NCBI GenBank assembly: GCA_008015835.1
Contig: SSGH01000028.1
Coordinates: 62,001-126,000 of the forward strand
Length of the DNA: 64,000 nucleotides
Direction: 5' to 3'
From: Lysobacter sp.
GTDB taxonomy: Bacteria > Pseudomonadota > Gammaproteobacteria > Xanthomonadales > Xanthomonadaceae
Position 1 is the stretch's first letter; every line of letters begins with the position of its first letter. The position numbers and the translations under genes are program-made. This document shows, in pieces, positions 26,466 to 35,097 of this stretch. The notes beneath the pieces are model-generated. The model had not been told where the DNA came from. It saw only the letters and a program-made list of their open reading frames with translations, and ran no database searches.

Positions 26466-26767
26466 GGGTACGCCACCGACCACAGCCACAGAATGCCGGC
26501 CGCGAACAAACCGATCAGGATCGTGCTCAACGACACCCGCGCGGGCGTCGCCAAACCGCTGAGATTCGGGTCCGCGGCTTCGCGATAGTCGCCCTTCAGC
26601 AACCACCACAGCGCGAACGGACTGGCGAACGCGGCCGCGCCCAAATTCGCGTGCATGGCCGGATGCCGATCGCGCAGATGCACCAGCGTGAGCGGCCAGA
26701 AAATCACCAGCGCGCAGAAACCGGCGATGGCGATGGCGACGGCGAGGAGGGCGAGGAAGAGGATCAT
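26462..26767 (-). CDS. Small membrane protein of unknown function
   Basis: A 101-residue protein with three hydrophobic segments: residues about 1-28 (MILFLALLAVAIAIAGFCAL), 42-60 (LGAAAFASPFALWWLL) and 80-98 (STILIGLFAAGILWLWSV). The short loop between the first two is basic (HLRDRHP). It is co-directional with asnS and overlaps the following gene by four bases. Confidence 0.72.
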   Translation of the reverse strand: MILFLALLAVAIAIAGFCALVIFWPLTLVHLRDRHPAMHANLGAAAFASPFALWWLLKGDYREAADPNLSGLATPARVSLSTILIGLFAAGILWLWSVAYP

Positions 26768-26780
26768 GATTGGAGCCGTT

Positions 26781-27182
26781 TCATGCGGATTCGGTGTCGT
26801 TCAATGCGTTGCGGTATTCGCCGATCACTTCGATCGTGCCGACGATCGCATCGTTCAATTCGGCGAGTTCTTCGGCCGGCACCCACCATTCGGTGTGATG
26901 CGAGCCGCCGACTTTCTGCACCGCGTAGAGATCCATGTAAGCCTTGGGCACGCGAAAGCGGGTGACGTAACCGACGCCGCTGTCTTTGACATTCCAACGG
27001 GTGGCGATTTCGCGTGCGTAACGCTCGTTGGTGACGGGATAGAAAATCGGTTGATCGATCAGGCGCGGCGGCCAGCGGCGGAAGCCGCTGGCTTCGACCA
27101 GGGCGAGTTCGCGTGGGCCGGTCGGGCGGTACAAGACCACGCAATCGCCGTCGATCTCGACCTGGCCGAGCGTAGCCGTCAT
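26781..27182 (-). CDS. Conserved small protein downstream of asnS
   Basis: A 133-residue cytoplasmic protein. YRPTGPRELALVEASGFRRW, FYPVTNERYAREIATRWNVK, VTRFRVPKAYMDLY and TEWWVPAEELAELNDAIVG are well-conserved-looking blocks. I recall similar proteins carrying the label ADP-ribosylation/crystallin J1, which is not a demonstrated activity. Its ATG overlaps the asnS stop (ATGA), so translation is coupled to asparaginyl-tRNA synthetase. Confidence 0.78.
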   Translation of the reverse strand: MTATLGQVEIDGDCVVLYRPTGPRELALVEASGFRRWPPRLIDQPIFYPVTNERYAREIATRWNVKDSGVGYVTRFRVPKAYMDLYAVQKVGGSHHTEWWVPAEELAELNDAIVGTIEVIGEYRNALNDTESA

Positions 27183-28576
27183 CAAAACTCCGCCGACCCC
27201 GGTGCGCGCGGGAACGGAATCGCGTCGCGGATATTGCTCAGGCCGCAGACGTAGACCACCAGACGCTCGAAGCCCAGGCCGAAGCCGGCGTGCGGCACGG
27301 TGCCGTAGCGGCGGAAATCGCGGTACCACTGGTAATGCGCCGGGTCGAGGCCGAACTTCGCGATGCGCGCGTCCAGCATGTCCAAGCGCTCTTCGCGCTG
27401 CGAGCCGCCGATGATTTCGCCGATGCCCGGCGCCAGCACGTCCATCGCGGCGACGGTCTTGCCGTCGTCGTTCAGGCGCATGTAGAAGGCTTTGATGTGC
27501 TCGGGGTAGTTCATCACCACCACCGGGCGACCGACGTGGGTTTCGGTGAGCCAGCGCTCGTGTTCGGTTTGCAGATCCAAGCCCCATTCCACTGGGAACT
27601 CGAACTTCTGCTTGCTGTTCTGCAGCAGCTTCACCGCTTCGGTGTAGTCGATGCGCTCGAACGGCGCGTTCACGAATGCTTCCATCCGCGTGATCGCATC
27701 TTTCTGCACGCGTTCGGCGATGAAGGCCATATCGTCGGCGCGCTCGGTGAGCACTGCGCGGAACAAATACTTCAGGAAATGCTCGGCCAGGGTGGCGTCG
27801 TCGTTCAGATCGGCGAAGGCGATTTCCGGCTCGATCATCCAGAACTCGGCCAGATGGCGCGTGGTGTGGCTGTTTTCGGCGCGAAAGGTCGGGCCGAAGG
27901 TGTAAACCTTGCTCAGCGCGAGGCAATAGCCCTCGACGTTGAGCTGGCCGGACACGGTCAGGAACGCTTCTTTGCCGAAGAAATCCTTGCTGTAGTCGAT
28001 GTCGCCTTCGGCGTTGCGCGGCAGGTTCAGCATGTCCAGCGTGGAAATGCGGAACATCTGGCCGGCGCCCTCGGCGTCGGAGGTCGAGATGATCGGCGTG
28101 TTGACCCAGTAGAACCCTTCCTCGTGGAAGAACCGATGAATCGCCTGCGCCAGGCAGTGGCGGATGCGCGTGACCGCGCCGAACAAATTGGTGCGCGGCC
28201 GCAGATGCGCCATTTCGCGCAGAAATTCGAGCGAATGCTGCTTGGGCTGGATCGGATAGGTCTCCGGATCGTCCACCCAGCCGACGACTTCGATGGCCGT
28301 CGCCTGGATTTCGAAACTCTGGCCCTTGCCCTGCGAAGCGACCAGCGTGCCGGTGGCGATCACCGCGCAGCCGGCCGACAGCCGCTTCACGTCGGACTCG
28401 TAATTGGGCAGGGCGTCGGTGGCGACCACTTGGATCGGCGCGAAGCACGAACCGTCGCTCACCTGGACGAAGCTCAGGGCGGTGGAATCGCGGCGGGTGC
28501 GGACCCAGCCCTTGATCGTGATTTCGCGGCCGGCCGCTTCCCCGGCCAACGCCTGCTTGACGCTCATCGACGCCAT
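27182..28576 (-). CDS. asnS: Asparaginyl-tRNA synthetase
   Basis: A 464-residue class II aminoacyl-tRNA synthetase charging tRNA-Asn. The N-terminal OB fold ([14 protein letters not shown]) is followed by the catalytic domain. Motif 2 lies in [19 protein letters not shown] and motif 3 in [20 protein letters not shown], near the C-terminus. The length matches E. coli AsnS (466). The start at 28576 (MASMSVKQ) has a second possible ATG at 28567. It is divergent from the IscA-like gene, with about 200 bases between them, and heads a minus-strand run of small genes. Confidence 0.96.
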   Translation of the reverse strand: MASMSVKQALAGEAAGREITIKGWVRTRRDSTALSFVQVSDGSCFAPIQVVATDALPNYESDVKRLSAGCAVIATGTLVASQGKGQSFEIQATAIEVVGWVDDPETYPIQPKQHSLEFLREMAHLRPRTNLFGAVTRIRHCLAQAIHRFFHEEGFYWVNTPIISTSDAEGAGQMFRISTLDMLNLPRNAEGDIDYSKDFFGKEAFLTVSGQLNVEGYCLALSKVYTFGPTFRAENSHTTRHLAEFWMIEPEIAFADLNDDATLAEHFLKYLFRAVLTERADDMAFIAERVQKDAITRMEAFVNAPFERIDYTEAVKLLQNSKQKFEFPVEWGLDLQTEHERWLTETHVGRPVVVMNYPEHIKAFYMRLNDDGKTVAAMDVLAPGIGEIIGGSQREERLDMLDARIAKFGLDPAHYQWYRDFRRYGTVPHAGFGLGFERLVVYVCGLSNIRDAIPFPRAPGSAEF

Positions 28577-28778
28577 ATCTTGAATTCCTGCTTGTCGAAC
28601 CGATCGTACCGGTCGTACGTGATCGTACTCATCGTGGGGGTGGCGGGGCGTCGCCGCGGTCGGCGCGCTCCGAGATCGAACCAGCCCCGAAGTTTAACCG
28701 ACTCCGTCGCATTCCCGTTCCCGCAGCGTTGCCCAGCCGGCGATTGCCGATTGGGATTCGCGCCCTACAATCGCCGCC

Positions 28779-29120
28779 ATGAGCATTTCTCTCGCCCCCG
28801 CCGCCCTGCAGCGCATCCAGTCTTATCTGGCCCAGAACCCCGACGCCCTCGGCCTGCGCTTCGGGGTCAAACGCACCGGCTGCTCCGGCTGGAGCTATGT
28901 CGTCGATCTGGCCCGCGACGCCCGCGAAGGCGACTCTGTCAGCGAGTTGGAAGGCGTCCGTGTCTACGTCGATGCCGACAGCCTGTCGCTGGTGGACGGC
29001 ACCGAGATCGACTTCTTGAAACAGGGCCTCGGCGAGCAATTCGTGTTCCGCAACCCGAATGTGAAAGGCGAATGCGGCTGCGGCGAAAGCTTCACCACCG
29101 ACGCCGACCGCGCGGCCTGA
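28779..29120 (+). CDS. IscA/HesB-family iron-sulfur assembly protein
   Basis: A 113-residue A-type carrier. The three conserved cysteines are present: Cys35 (RTGCSGWSY), Cys99 and Cys101 (GECGCGES). It probably binds and passes a 2Fe-2S or 4Fe-4S cluster. No isc or suf operon is adjacent, so it stands alone as in several xanthomonads. The start is supported by the usual N-terminus (MSISLAPAALQRI). Confidence 0.93.
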   Translation: MSISLAPAALQRIQSYLAQNPDALGLRFGVKRTGCSGWSYVVDLARDAREGDSVSELEGVRVYVDADSLSLVDGTEIDFLKQGLGEQFVFRNPNVKGECGCGESFTTDADRAA

Positions 29121-29228
29121 CGCATCCCGCGGCGGCCGCGCGCCGCGACACGCGTCTCAACCGGTCGGACTCGGCCCCTGCGACCCACGCGCGTTAGACT
29201 CCGAGCGTCGCCCGTGTCGGAGTCGTTC

Positions 29229-31094
29229 ATGTCCCACCGTTCATCGTTCGCGGCCGTCGCCGCGGCTTGCTTCATACTGATCGGCACCGCCGCGCCGTCC
29301 CGTGCGGATACGTCGAATTCCACGAGAACCGATGCGGCGTCCGTCTCGGCGACCGACGCGAAACGCGCCGACGAGGGCGCGCGGTTGCGCGCGTTTTTCG
29401 ACGCGGAATGGGAGCGCAATCTGCGCGAACATCCCGAATCGGCCTCGTTCGAGGGCGACCGTCGCTTCAACGACCGTTGGACCGATCTGAGCTTCGAGGC
29501 GATCGAGCGCCGCCAGGCCGCCGACCGCGACGCCTTGGCCGCGCTGCAGCGCTTCGATCGCGAACAACTCGACGCCGCCGATCGCCTGAACTACGACACG
29601 TTCCTGTGGCTGCAGAAAAAGGCCGTGGAGCGCCAGCGCTTCCGCGAGTATCTGCAGCCGATTTCGCACCAGGGCGGGGTGCAGACCGCCGACGGCATGA
29701 TCGAGAGCCTGCGCTTCGAGACCGCGCGCGATTACCGCGATTGGCTGGCGCGCATGGCGGCGTTGCCGCGCTCGGTCGATCAGATTCTCGCGCTGATGCG
29801 CGAAGGCGTGCGCCGCGGCAACGTGCCGCCGCGCGTGCTGATGCGGCGCGTGCCCGCGCAGATCGCGGCGCAGATCGTCGACGACCCGACCCGCAGCCCG
29901 TTCTATCGCCCGTTCGCGGATTTCCCCGATAGCGTGCCGCAGGCCGAACGCGAGGCGTTGGCGGCCGAAGCGCGCCGCGTCATCGCCGACAAGGTCGTGC
30001 CGGCGTATCGGACCTTACAGACCTACTTCGAGAAGGAATACTTGCCGCATTGCCGCGACAGCATCGCAGTGAGCGCGCTGCCGGACGGGCGCGCGTATTA
30101 CGACTTCCTGGCGGCGGATTACACGACCACCGGACTCGGCGCCGACGAGATTCACGCGATCGGTTTGCGCGAAGTGGCGCGCATCCGTGCGGAGATGGAA
30201 AAGATCAGGACCGAAGTCGGTTTCGAGGGCGATCTGGACGCGTTCTTCGCCCATTTGCGCACCGATCCGAAGTTCTTCCACAAAACCCCCAACGAGCTGC
30301 TGCAGGCCTATCGCGCGGTCGCCAAGCGCATCGATCCGGAGCTGGTGAAAGTGTTCCGCACGATTCCGCGTCAGCCCTACGGCGTCCGGTCGATCCCCGA
30401 CAACATCGCCCCGGACACCACCACCGCCTACTATCAACAGGGCGCCTCCGACGGCAGCCGCGCCGGGTACTACTACGTCAATCTCTACAAACCCGAGACC
30501 CGGCCGATTTGGGAAATGATCCCGCTGTCGCTGCACGAAGCGGTGCCCGGCCATCACTTCCAGTTCGCGCGCGGTTTGGAATTGCCGGACGCGCCGATGT
30601 TCCGCCGGACCGCGTATTTCGTGGCCTACGGCGAGGGCTGGGGGCTGTACGCCGAGCGTCTGGGCTACGACATGGGCCTTTACGACGACCCCTACGACCG
30701 CATGGGTCAACTGGCCTACGACATGTGGCGCGCGGTGCGACTGGTGGTGGATACCGGGATGCACGCGAAGGGCTGGAGTCGCGACCGGGCCATCGCGTAC
30801 TTCAAGGCCAACGCGCCGAAGACCGATCAGGACATCGTCAACGAAATCGACCGCTACATCGGTACGCCGGGGCAGGCGCTGGCGTACAAGATCGGCCAGT
30901 TGAAAATTTCGGAACTGCGGGAACGCGCCGCGACCCGGCTGGGGCCGGCTTTCGACCTGCGCGATTTCAACGACGCCGTGCTGGAAACCGGCTCGGTGCC
31001 GTTGGAGACCCTCGAACGGCACATCGACGCTTGGATCGAGCGAAGCGCAAGCGCTACCGCGACCGGCGAGACCGGCCCGAAGACCGCACCCTGA
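29229..31094 (+). CDS. Exported DUF885-family protein, probable zinc peptidase
   Basis: A 621-residue protein with a signal peptide (MSHRSSFAAVAAACFILIGT, then APSRA-DT). The DUF885 family shares a zincin-like motif; here LHEAVPGHHFQ gives His436, Glu437 and His442. FRRTAYFVAYGEGWGLYAER downstream supplies further conserved Glu. The ATG at 29229 is favoured over an in-frame GTG at 29214 because GGAG lies seven bases upstream and the signal peptide starts there. Activity is inferred from the motif; substrates for the family are mostly unknown. Confidence 0.85.
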   Translation: MSHRSSFAAVAAACFILIGTAAPSRADTSNSTRTDAASVSATDAKRADEGARLRAFFDAEWERNLREHPESASFEGDRRFNDRWTDLSFEAIERRQAADRDALAALQRFDREQLDAADRLNYDTFLWLQKKAVERQRFREYLQPISHQGGVQTADGMIESLRFETARDYRDWLARMAALPRSVDQILALMREGVRRGNVPPRVLMRRVPAQIAAQIVDDPTRSPFYRPFADFPDSVPQAEREALAAEARRVIADKVVPAYRTLQTYFEKEYLPHCRDSIAVSALPDGRAYYDFLAADYTTTGLGADEIHAIGLREVARIRAEMEKIRTEVGFEGDLDAFFAHLRTDPKFFHKTPNELLQAYRAVAKRIDPELVKVFRTIPRQPYGVRSIPDNIAPDTTTAYYQQGASDGSRAGYYYVNLYKPETRPIWEMIPLSLHEAVPGHHFQFARGLELPDAPMFRRTAYFVAYGEGWGLYAERLGYDMGLYDDPYDRMGQLAYDMWRAVRLVVDTGMHAKGWSRDRAIAYFKANAPKTDQDIVNEIDRYIGTPGQALAYKIGQLKISELRERAATRLGPAFDLRDFNDAVLETGSVPLETLERHIDAWIERSASATATGETGPKTAP

Positions 31095-31127
31095 GCGCTG
31101 GATGTCGAAAGAGTAAGGCGTCCGATT

Positions 31128-31161
31128 GCCGTTAATCCATATAAATCAATGGATTAACGGC
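31128..31161. repeat. AT-rich perfect inverted repeat
   Basis: GCCGTTAATCCAT (31128-31140) and ATGGATTAACGGC (31149-31161) pair perfectly around an 8-base AT loop (ATAAATCA). It stands 33 bases after the DUF885 stop. No T-run follows on either side, so it is a weak terminator at best. An operator or a dispersed repeat is equally possible. Confidence 0.6.
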
Positions 31162-31290
31162 CATCCTTGAGGTCGTTCCGCGCCGCGGTTCGCGCTTCCG
31201 TCCGGCCGCCGCCGTGCCTCAGGCGGCGTCAGGCGCCCTGCGCCCAACCCCGTGCGCTCGCGCGCCTTCGCGCTCACAGCGCTCGGGCGT

Positions 31291-31320
31291 TTGCGCGTAA
31301 CCCATTGAACCTGCCATAAT
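31291..31320 (+). promoter_or_regulatory. Candidate sigma-70 promoter of rpsF-rpsR-rplI
   Basis: TTGCGC at 31291 and CATAAT at 31315 are separated by 18 bases. Both are close to the consensus (TTGACA, TATAAT), and the position, about 115 bases before rpsF, fits the operon promoter. Confidence 0.5.
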
Positions 31321-31442
31321 TTCCGGCTCCCGCGCGGCGACCCGCCCGCGAGGAGACTTGCTCCACCGCCGCCGTTCCGGCGCCCGGGGGGCTTTCGGCG
31401 CCGCAATTCCGCGGTCCGATATCCACAAGGACACACCACACC

Positions 31443-31865
31443 ATGCGTCACTACGAAATCGTGTTCCTGGTCCATCCGGATCAGAGCGAGCAGGTGCCGG
31501 CCATGATCGAGCGCTACAAGACGCTCGTCGAAGGCGGCAACGGCAAGATCCACCGTCTCGAAGACTGGGGCCGCCGTCAGCTCGCGTATCCCATCCAGAA
31601 CTTGGTCAAAGCCCACTACGTGATGATGAACATCGAGACCGATCTCGCCGTTCTCAACGAGTTGGTCGACACCTTCCGCTTCAACGACGCGGTGCTGCGC
31701 CACCTGGTCATCAAGCGCGACGGTCCGGAAACCGAGCAGTCCCTGATCATGAAGAACAAGGACGACAAGGATAAGGCCGAGAAAACCGATCGCCGCCGCC
31801 GCGACGACGACGAAACCGCGATCGGCACCGCCGACGTCGACGACACCGCCGAAGCCGAAGCCTGA
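31443..31865 (+). CDS. rpsF: 30S ribosomal protein S6 (bS6)
   Basis: A 140-residue protein. [38 protein letters not shown] and HYVMMNIET are the standard bS6 blocks. A charged C-terminal tail (lysine, arginine and aspartate runs from about residue 104) is longer than in E. coli. S6 binds 16S rRNA together with S18, encoded 11 bases downstream. AAGGA lies upstream. No priB gene stands between rpsF and rpsR, unlike in E. coli. Confidence 0.97.
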   Translation: MRHYEIVFLVHPDQSEQVPAMIERYKTLVEGGNGKIHRLEDWGRRQLAYPIQNLVKAHYVMMNIETDLAVLNELVDTFRFNDAVLRHLVIKRDGPETEQSLIMKNKDDKDKAEKTDRRRRDDDETAIGTADVDDTAEAEA

Positions 31866-31876
31866 GGAGCCCGACC

Positions 31877-32107
31877 ATGTCCAAATTCTTCCGCCGCCGT
31901 AAGTTCTGCAAATTCACCGCCGAAGGCGTGAAAGAGATCGACTACAAGGATCTCAACACCCTGCGCCAGAACCTCACCGAGAACGGCAAGATCGTTCCCA
32001 GCCGCATCACCGGCACCAAGTCGCGCTATCAGCGCCAGTTGGCGATCGCCGTGAAGCGAGCCCGTTTCCTCGCGTTGATCCCGTACACGGACAACCACAA
32101 CGTCTGA
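31877..32107 (+). CDS. rpsR: 30S ribosomal protein S18 (bS18)
   Basis: A 76-residue protein. [34 protein letters not shown] and [20 protein letters not shown] are diagnostic. GAGGAG precedes the ATG by seven bases. It lies between rpsF and rplI in the conserved ribosomal operon. Confidence 0.97.
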   Translation: MSKFFRRRKFCKFTAEGVKEIDYKDLNTLRQNLTENGKIVPSRITGTKSRYQRQLAIAVKRARFLALIPYTDNHNV

Positions 32108-32234
32108 TCGCTCCGCGCGGCGCGGGGAGGGCGACTTCTCCGCGTCCAATGCGCCGCGATTTCCCTGTCATTCGGACAGCCCACAGTTGCGGGCCCGCCT
32201 CCGGCGCGGCTCGCTAACGAATACGGAGTCACCC

Positions 32235-32687
32235 ATGGAACTGATTCTTCTGCAGAAAGTCGTAAACCTCGGCAGCCTCGGCGACAAGGTCAACGTCAAG
32301 CCCGGCTACGGCCGTAACTACCTCGTGCCGCAGGGCAAGGCCGTGCCGGCCACCGCCGCCAATGTCGCCGCGTTCGAAGCTAAGCGCGCCGAGTACGAAG
32401 CGAAAGCCAAGGCCCTGGCCGACGACGCCGAAAGCCGCCGCGCCGCGCTGGAAGGCATCAGCGTGACGATCCGCGCCAACGCTTCGACCGAAGGCAAGCT
32501 GTACGGCTCGGTCGGCCCGCGCGACATCGCCGAGGCCCTGACCGCCATCGGCCACAAGGTCGGCAAGTCGGAAGTGGTGATGGGCGAAGGCCCGCTGCGC
32601 CACATCGGCGAACACGACGTGATCGTGCACCTGCACGCCGACGTCGAAGTGCCGGTCAAGGTCGTGATCGAGCCGGAAGCGGCCTGA
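32235..32687 (+). CDS. rplI: 50S ribosomal protein L9 (bL9)
   Basis: A 150-residue protein with the N-terminal bL9 signature [19 protein letters not shown] and [13 protein letters not shown], a connecting helix rich in Ala/Lys/Glu, and a C-terminal domain ([16 protein letters not shown]). ATG at 32235, preceded by GGAG, is used; upstream in-frame codons lack support. A strong terminator follows 22 bases after the stop. Confidence 0.97.
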   Translation: MELILLQKVVNLGSLGDKVNVKPGYGRNYLVPQGKAVPATAANVAAFEAKRAEYEAKAKALADDAESRRAALEGISVTIRANASTEGKLYGSVGPRDIAEALTAIGHKVGKSEVVMGEGPLRHIGEHDVIVHLHADVEVPVKVVIEPEAA

Positions 32688-32708
32688 TCCCCGGCTGCAG
32701 GCTGTACG

Positions 32709-32741
32709 CGAAACGGGCGCCGAAGGCGCCCGTTTCGTTTC
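32709..32741 (+). terminator. Rho-independent terminator of the rpsF-rpsR-rplI operon
   Basis: CGAAACGGGCGCC (32709-32721) and GGCGCCCGTTTCG (32725-32737) make a 13-bp perfect stem with a GAA loop, followed by TTTCTGG. The T-run is short, but the stem is strong and the position right after rplI fits. Confidence 0.8.
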
Positions 32742-32802
32742 TGGGGCGCGGAATTTCGCGCGCCGCGCGGCGTCGCAGGGCGTGAGACCCGGGCGGTCGA
32801 AG

Positions 32803-32811
32803 TTATGCACA
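32803..32811 (+). promoter_or_regulatory. DnaA-box-like site upstream of dnaB
   Basis: TTATGCACA is one base from the consensus DnaA box TTATCCACA and belongs to the accepted strong variants. It is followed by GGTTTTCCCAC, the context often seen around chromosomal DnaA boxes. It stands 50 bases before the dnaB ATG, so DnaA could influence helicase gene transcription. This is inferred from sequence only. Confidence 0.55.
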
Positions 32812-32860
32812 GGTTTTCCCACGAGTTGTCTGCAACGGTTCGGGGCCGCGAAGGCCTACG

Positions 32861-34318
32861 ATGACGGCATCACCCGTGCAACGTCCTCAAGAGCATCCCT
32901 TTCCGATGGCCCTCCGTTCCAACGCCTACGGCGAACGCCGCCAAGACTCGCGCACCGACAGCCGGATCGAACAACTCCGGGTGCCGCCGCAATCGATCGA
33001 AGCCGAGCAGGCGGTGCTGGGCGGGTTGATGCTGGCGCCCGACGCCTACGACCGCATCGCCGATCGTTTGAACGAGCAGGACTTCTATCGTCGCGATCAT
33101 CAGCTCATCTTTCGCGCGATCCGCGAGTTGGCCGAAAAAAGCCGGCCGTACGATGCGGTGACCTTGGGCGAGTGGTTCGATTCCCAGGGCCTGTCCGAAC
33201 AAGTGGCGGGCGGCGCGTATTTGGTCGAACTGGCCAGCACCACGCCGTCGGCGGCGAATATCGCGGCCTACGCCGAAATCGTGCGCGACAAAGCCATCCT
33301 GCGGCAGTTGATCGACGCCGGCACCGCGATCGTCAACGACGGCTTCCAGCCGGACGGCCGCGATAGCGACGAAATCCTGGCGAAGGCCGAGCAGGAGGTG
33401 TTCGCGATCTCCGAAGCGCGCGCCGAGGGCCGCACCGATTTCGTGGCGATCAATAAGGCGATGGCAGAGGCCTTCGACGTGCTGCAGACCCGTTTTCAGA
33501 ACGGCGGCAGCATCACCGGTATGTCCACCGGCTACACCGAATTCGACGAAATGACCGCCGGCCTGCAGCCGACGGACTTAGTGATCCTGGCCGCGCGCCC
33601 GGCGATGGGCAAAACCACGTTCGCGCTGAACATCGCCGAATACGGCGCGATGAAGACGCGCAAGCCGGTGGCGGTGTTTTCGATGGAAATGTCGTCCTCG
33701 CAGTTGGCGCTGCGTCTGATCTCCTCGGTCGGCCGCATCAACGCCACGCGGCTGCGCACCGGCCAGTTGGAAGATGAGGATTGGAGCCGCGTCAGCAGCG
33801 CGATTCGCCTGCTGAAGGAAACCAAGATCTTCATCGACGACACGCCCGCGCTCTCGCCCGAAGGTCTGCGCGCGAAAGCGCGACGCCTCAAGCGCGAACA
33901 CGGGCTCGGCCTGATCGTGATCGACTACCTGCAGCTCATGCAGGTGCCCGGCAACAGCGAAAACCGCGCGACCGAAATCTCCGAGATTTCGCGGTCGTTG
34001 AAGGCCTTGGCGAAGGAACTCAACGTCCCGGTGATCGCGCTGTCGCAGCTCAACCGCTCGCTGGAAACCCGCACCGACAAACGCCCGGTGATGGCCGACC
34101 TCCGCGAATCCGGCGCCATCGAGCAGGACGCCGACATGATCGTCTTCATCTACCGCGACGACTACTACAACAAAGAGAACTCGCCGGACAAAGGCCTCGC
34201 CGAAATCATCATCGGCAAACAACGTAACGGCCCGACCGGCTCGTTCAAACTCAAGTTCTTCGGCGAATACACCCGCTTCGATAACTTGGCGTACGACTCG
34301 GTGGGGAGTTTCGAGTAG
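32861..34318 (+). CDS. dnaB: Replicative DNA helicase DnaB
   Basis: A 485-residue hexameric replication fork helicase. The N-terminal domain (IEAEQAVLGGLMLAPDAYD) is followed by the RecA-like core. RPAMGKTTF holds the Walker A Lys near residue 251, VIDYLQLM is Walker B, and SLKALAKELNVPVIALSQLN and FIYRDDYYN are further DnaB blocks. The length is near E. coli DnaB (471). The ATG at 32861 has AAGG upstream; another Met lies 15 residues in (MALRSNAYG). No intein is present, because the Walker A and DnaB blocks are uninterrupted. Confidence 0.97.
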   Translation: MTASPVQRPQEHPFPMALRSNAYGERRQDSRTDSRIEQLRVPPQSIEAEQAVLGGLMLAPDAYDRIADRLNEQDFYRRDHQLIFRAIRELAEKSRPYDAVTLGEWFDSQGLSEQVAGGAYLVELASTTPSAANIAAYAEIVRDKAILRQLIDAGTAIVNDGFQPDGRDSDEILAKAEQEVFAISEARAEGRTDFVAINKAMAEAFDVLQTRFQNGGSITGMSTGYTEFDEMTAGLQPTDLVILAARPAMGKTTFALNIAEYGAMKTRKPVAVFSMEMSSSQLALRLISSVGRINATRLRTGQLEDEDWSRVSSAIRLLKETKIFIDDTPALSPEGLRAKARRLKREHGLGLIVIDYLQLMQVPGNSENRATEISEISRSLKALAKELNVPVIALSQLNRSLETRTDKRPVMADLRESGAIEQDADMIVFIYRDDYYNKENSPDKGLAEIIIGKQRNGPTGSFKLKFFGEYTRFDNLAYDSVGSFE

Positions 34319-34360
34319 AACTTCTCACAAGATCGACTGAGAAACAGATCCGCTCGACAT

Positions 34361-34388
34361 CGTCATCCCGGCGTTCGCCGGGATGACG
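34361..34388. repeat. GTCATCCCGG-type palindromic repeat
   Basis: CGTCATCCCGGCG (34361-34373) and CGCCGGGATGACG (34376-34388) pair with only two bases between. This palindrome type is common in proteobacterial intergenic DNA. A related, longer hairpin with the same GTCATCCC end lies at 48188-48268. Confidence 0.65.
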
Positions 34389-34501
34389 GCCTAAAATCGT
34401 GGGGGTTTCGATTCTGAAATAGGTTCGGGGTTCTATCCGACGCACCGCTAGAGCGGCCTGCAGACTCCTTTAGCTTTCGGTCGTGATGCTGTGGAAGTTC
34501 G

Positions 34502-34525
34502 GTCGCGCCGTCCGGCGCTCCCACA
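34502..34525. repeat. Single arm of the TGTGGGAGCGCCGG-type repeat
   Basis: The sequence GTCGCGCCGTCCGGCGCTCC followed by CACAA closely matches the right arm of the inverted repeat at 53958-53980, with one base changed (CCTTCC to CCGTCC). No partner arm is evident nearby, so this is a degenerate or half copy. Confidence 0.5.
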
Positions 34526-34549
34526 ACAGCGCGGATCAGGTACGCGCGC

Positions 34550-35029
34550 TCACCAGCGATAGTCGTCCGGCAACTCGCCCTCGTAGCGGCGATGACGCGT
34601 CACGGTGTCCGCAGGCGCGGGTTCGAGCAACAGCATTTCGCCCGCTTCGAAACGTAACCCGGCGGTGCGGCCGAAGGTTTGGCCGTTGACCGTGAAATCG
34701 ACCCGCAGCGCGTTCTCGGTTTCGATCTTCCAAACGCCGTCGAGCGTTTTCAGCGTGCCGATCTCGCCCTGCTTGAGGTGCAGTACGACCCGGCCGTCGT
34801 CGAGAAAATCGACGAAATTGCGCGAGGGCGAATACTCCTCCCAACGGCCGATCAACTGCGCGCGGGCGGATGCGACGCCGGCTTCGCCGGATGCGGCGTC
34901 GGCCGCCATCGAAGGCGCGTTCGAAGGCGCGTTCGATGGCGTCGCGGTCGATGCGGGTTTCTGCGCGAACGCGACGACGCCGACGAACCAGAGCGACGCG
35001 ATGAGGGCCAAGCCAAGCGAGCGGCGCAT
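34550..35029 (-). CDS. Exported protein of unknown function (small beta-rich domain)
   Basis: A 159-residue protein with a signal peptide (MRRSLGLALIASLWFVGVVA-FAQ). A low-complexity linker (about residues 22-45, STATPSNAPSNAPSM-like) precedes a domain of about 110 residues starting LIGRWEEYSPSRNFVDFLDD. Alternating strands with GVWKIETENALRVDF and FTVNGQTFGRTAGLRFEAGE suggest a small lipocalin-like barrel. An in-frame ATG at 35065 is the alternative start. Together with the next gene it sits inside the otherwise conserved dnaB-alr pair, on the opposite strand. Confidence 0.68.
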   Translation of the reverse strand: MRRSLGLALIASLWFVGVVAFAQKPASTATPSNAPSNAPSMAADAASGEAGVASARAQLIGRWEEYSPSRNFVDFLDDGRVVLHLKQGEIGTLKTLDGVWKIETENALRVDFTVNGQTFGRTAGLRFEAGEMLLLEPAPADTVTRHRRYEGELPDDYRW

Positions 35030-35097
35030 GCGGTATCCGTCGATGAATGAGGCGATGCGCTGCATCGTAGCACCGAGGCGATCGCTTTCGGGGAAGG

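Larger units (their letters stand above)
31095..31442 (+). other. Intergenic leader of the ribosomal protein operon
   Basis: This 348-base gap holds a 13-bp inverted repeat near its left end (31128-31161), a likely promoter (31291-31320) and a leader of about 115 bases before rpsF. I see no open frame here with a ribosome site. The leader could carry S6/S18 autoregulation, but I cannot show a defined structure. Confidence 0.55.

Noticed and set aside
27290-29197. A plus-strand open frame of 635 codons over asnS.
   Set aside because: Antisense to asnS and crossing the divergent promoter region and the IscA-like gene; no recognisable domain.
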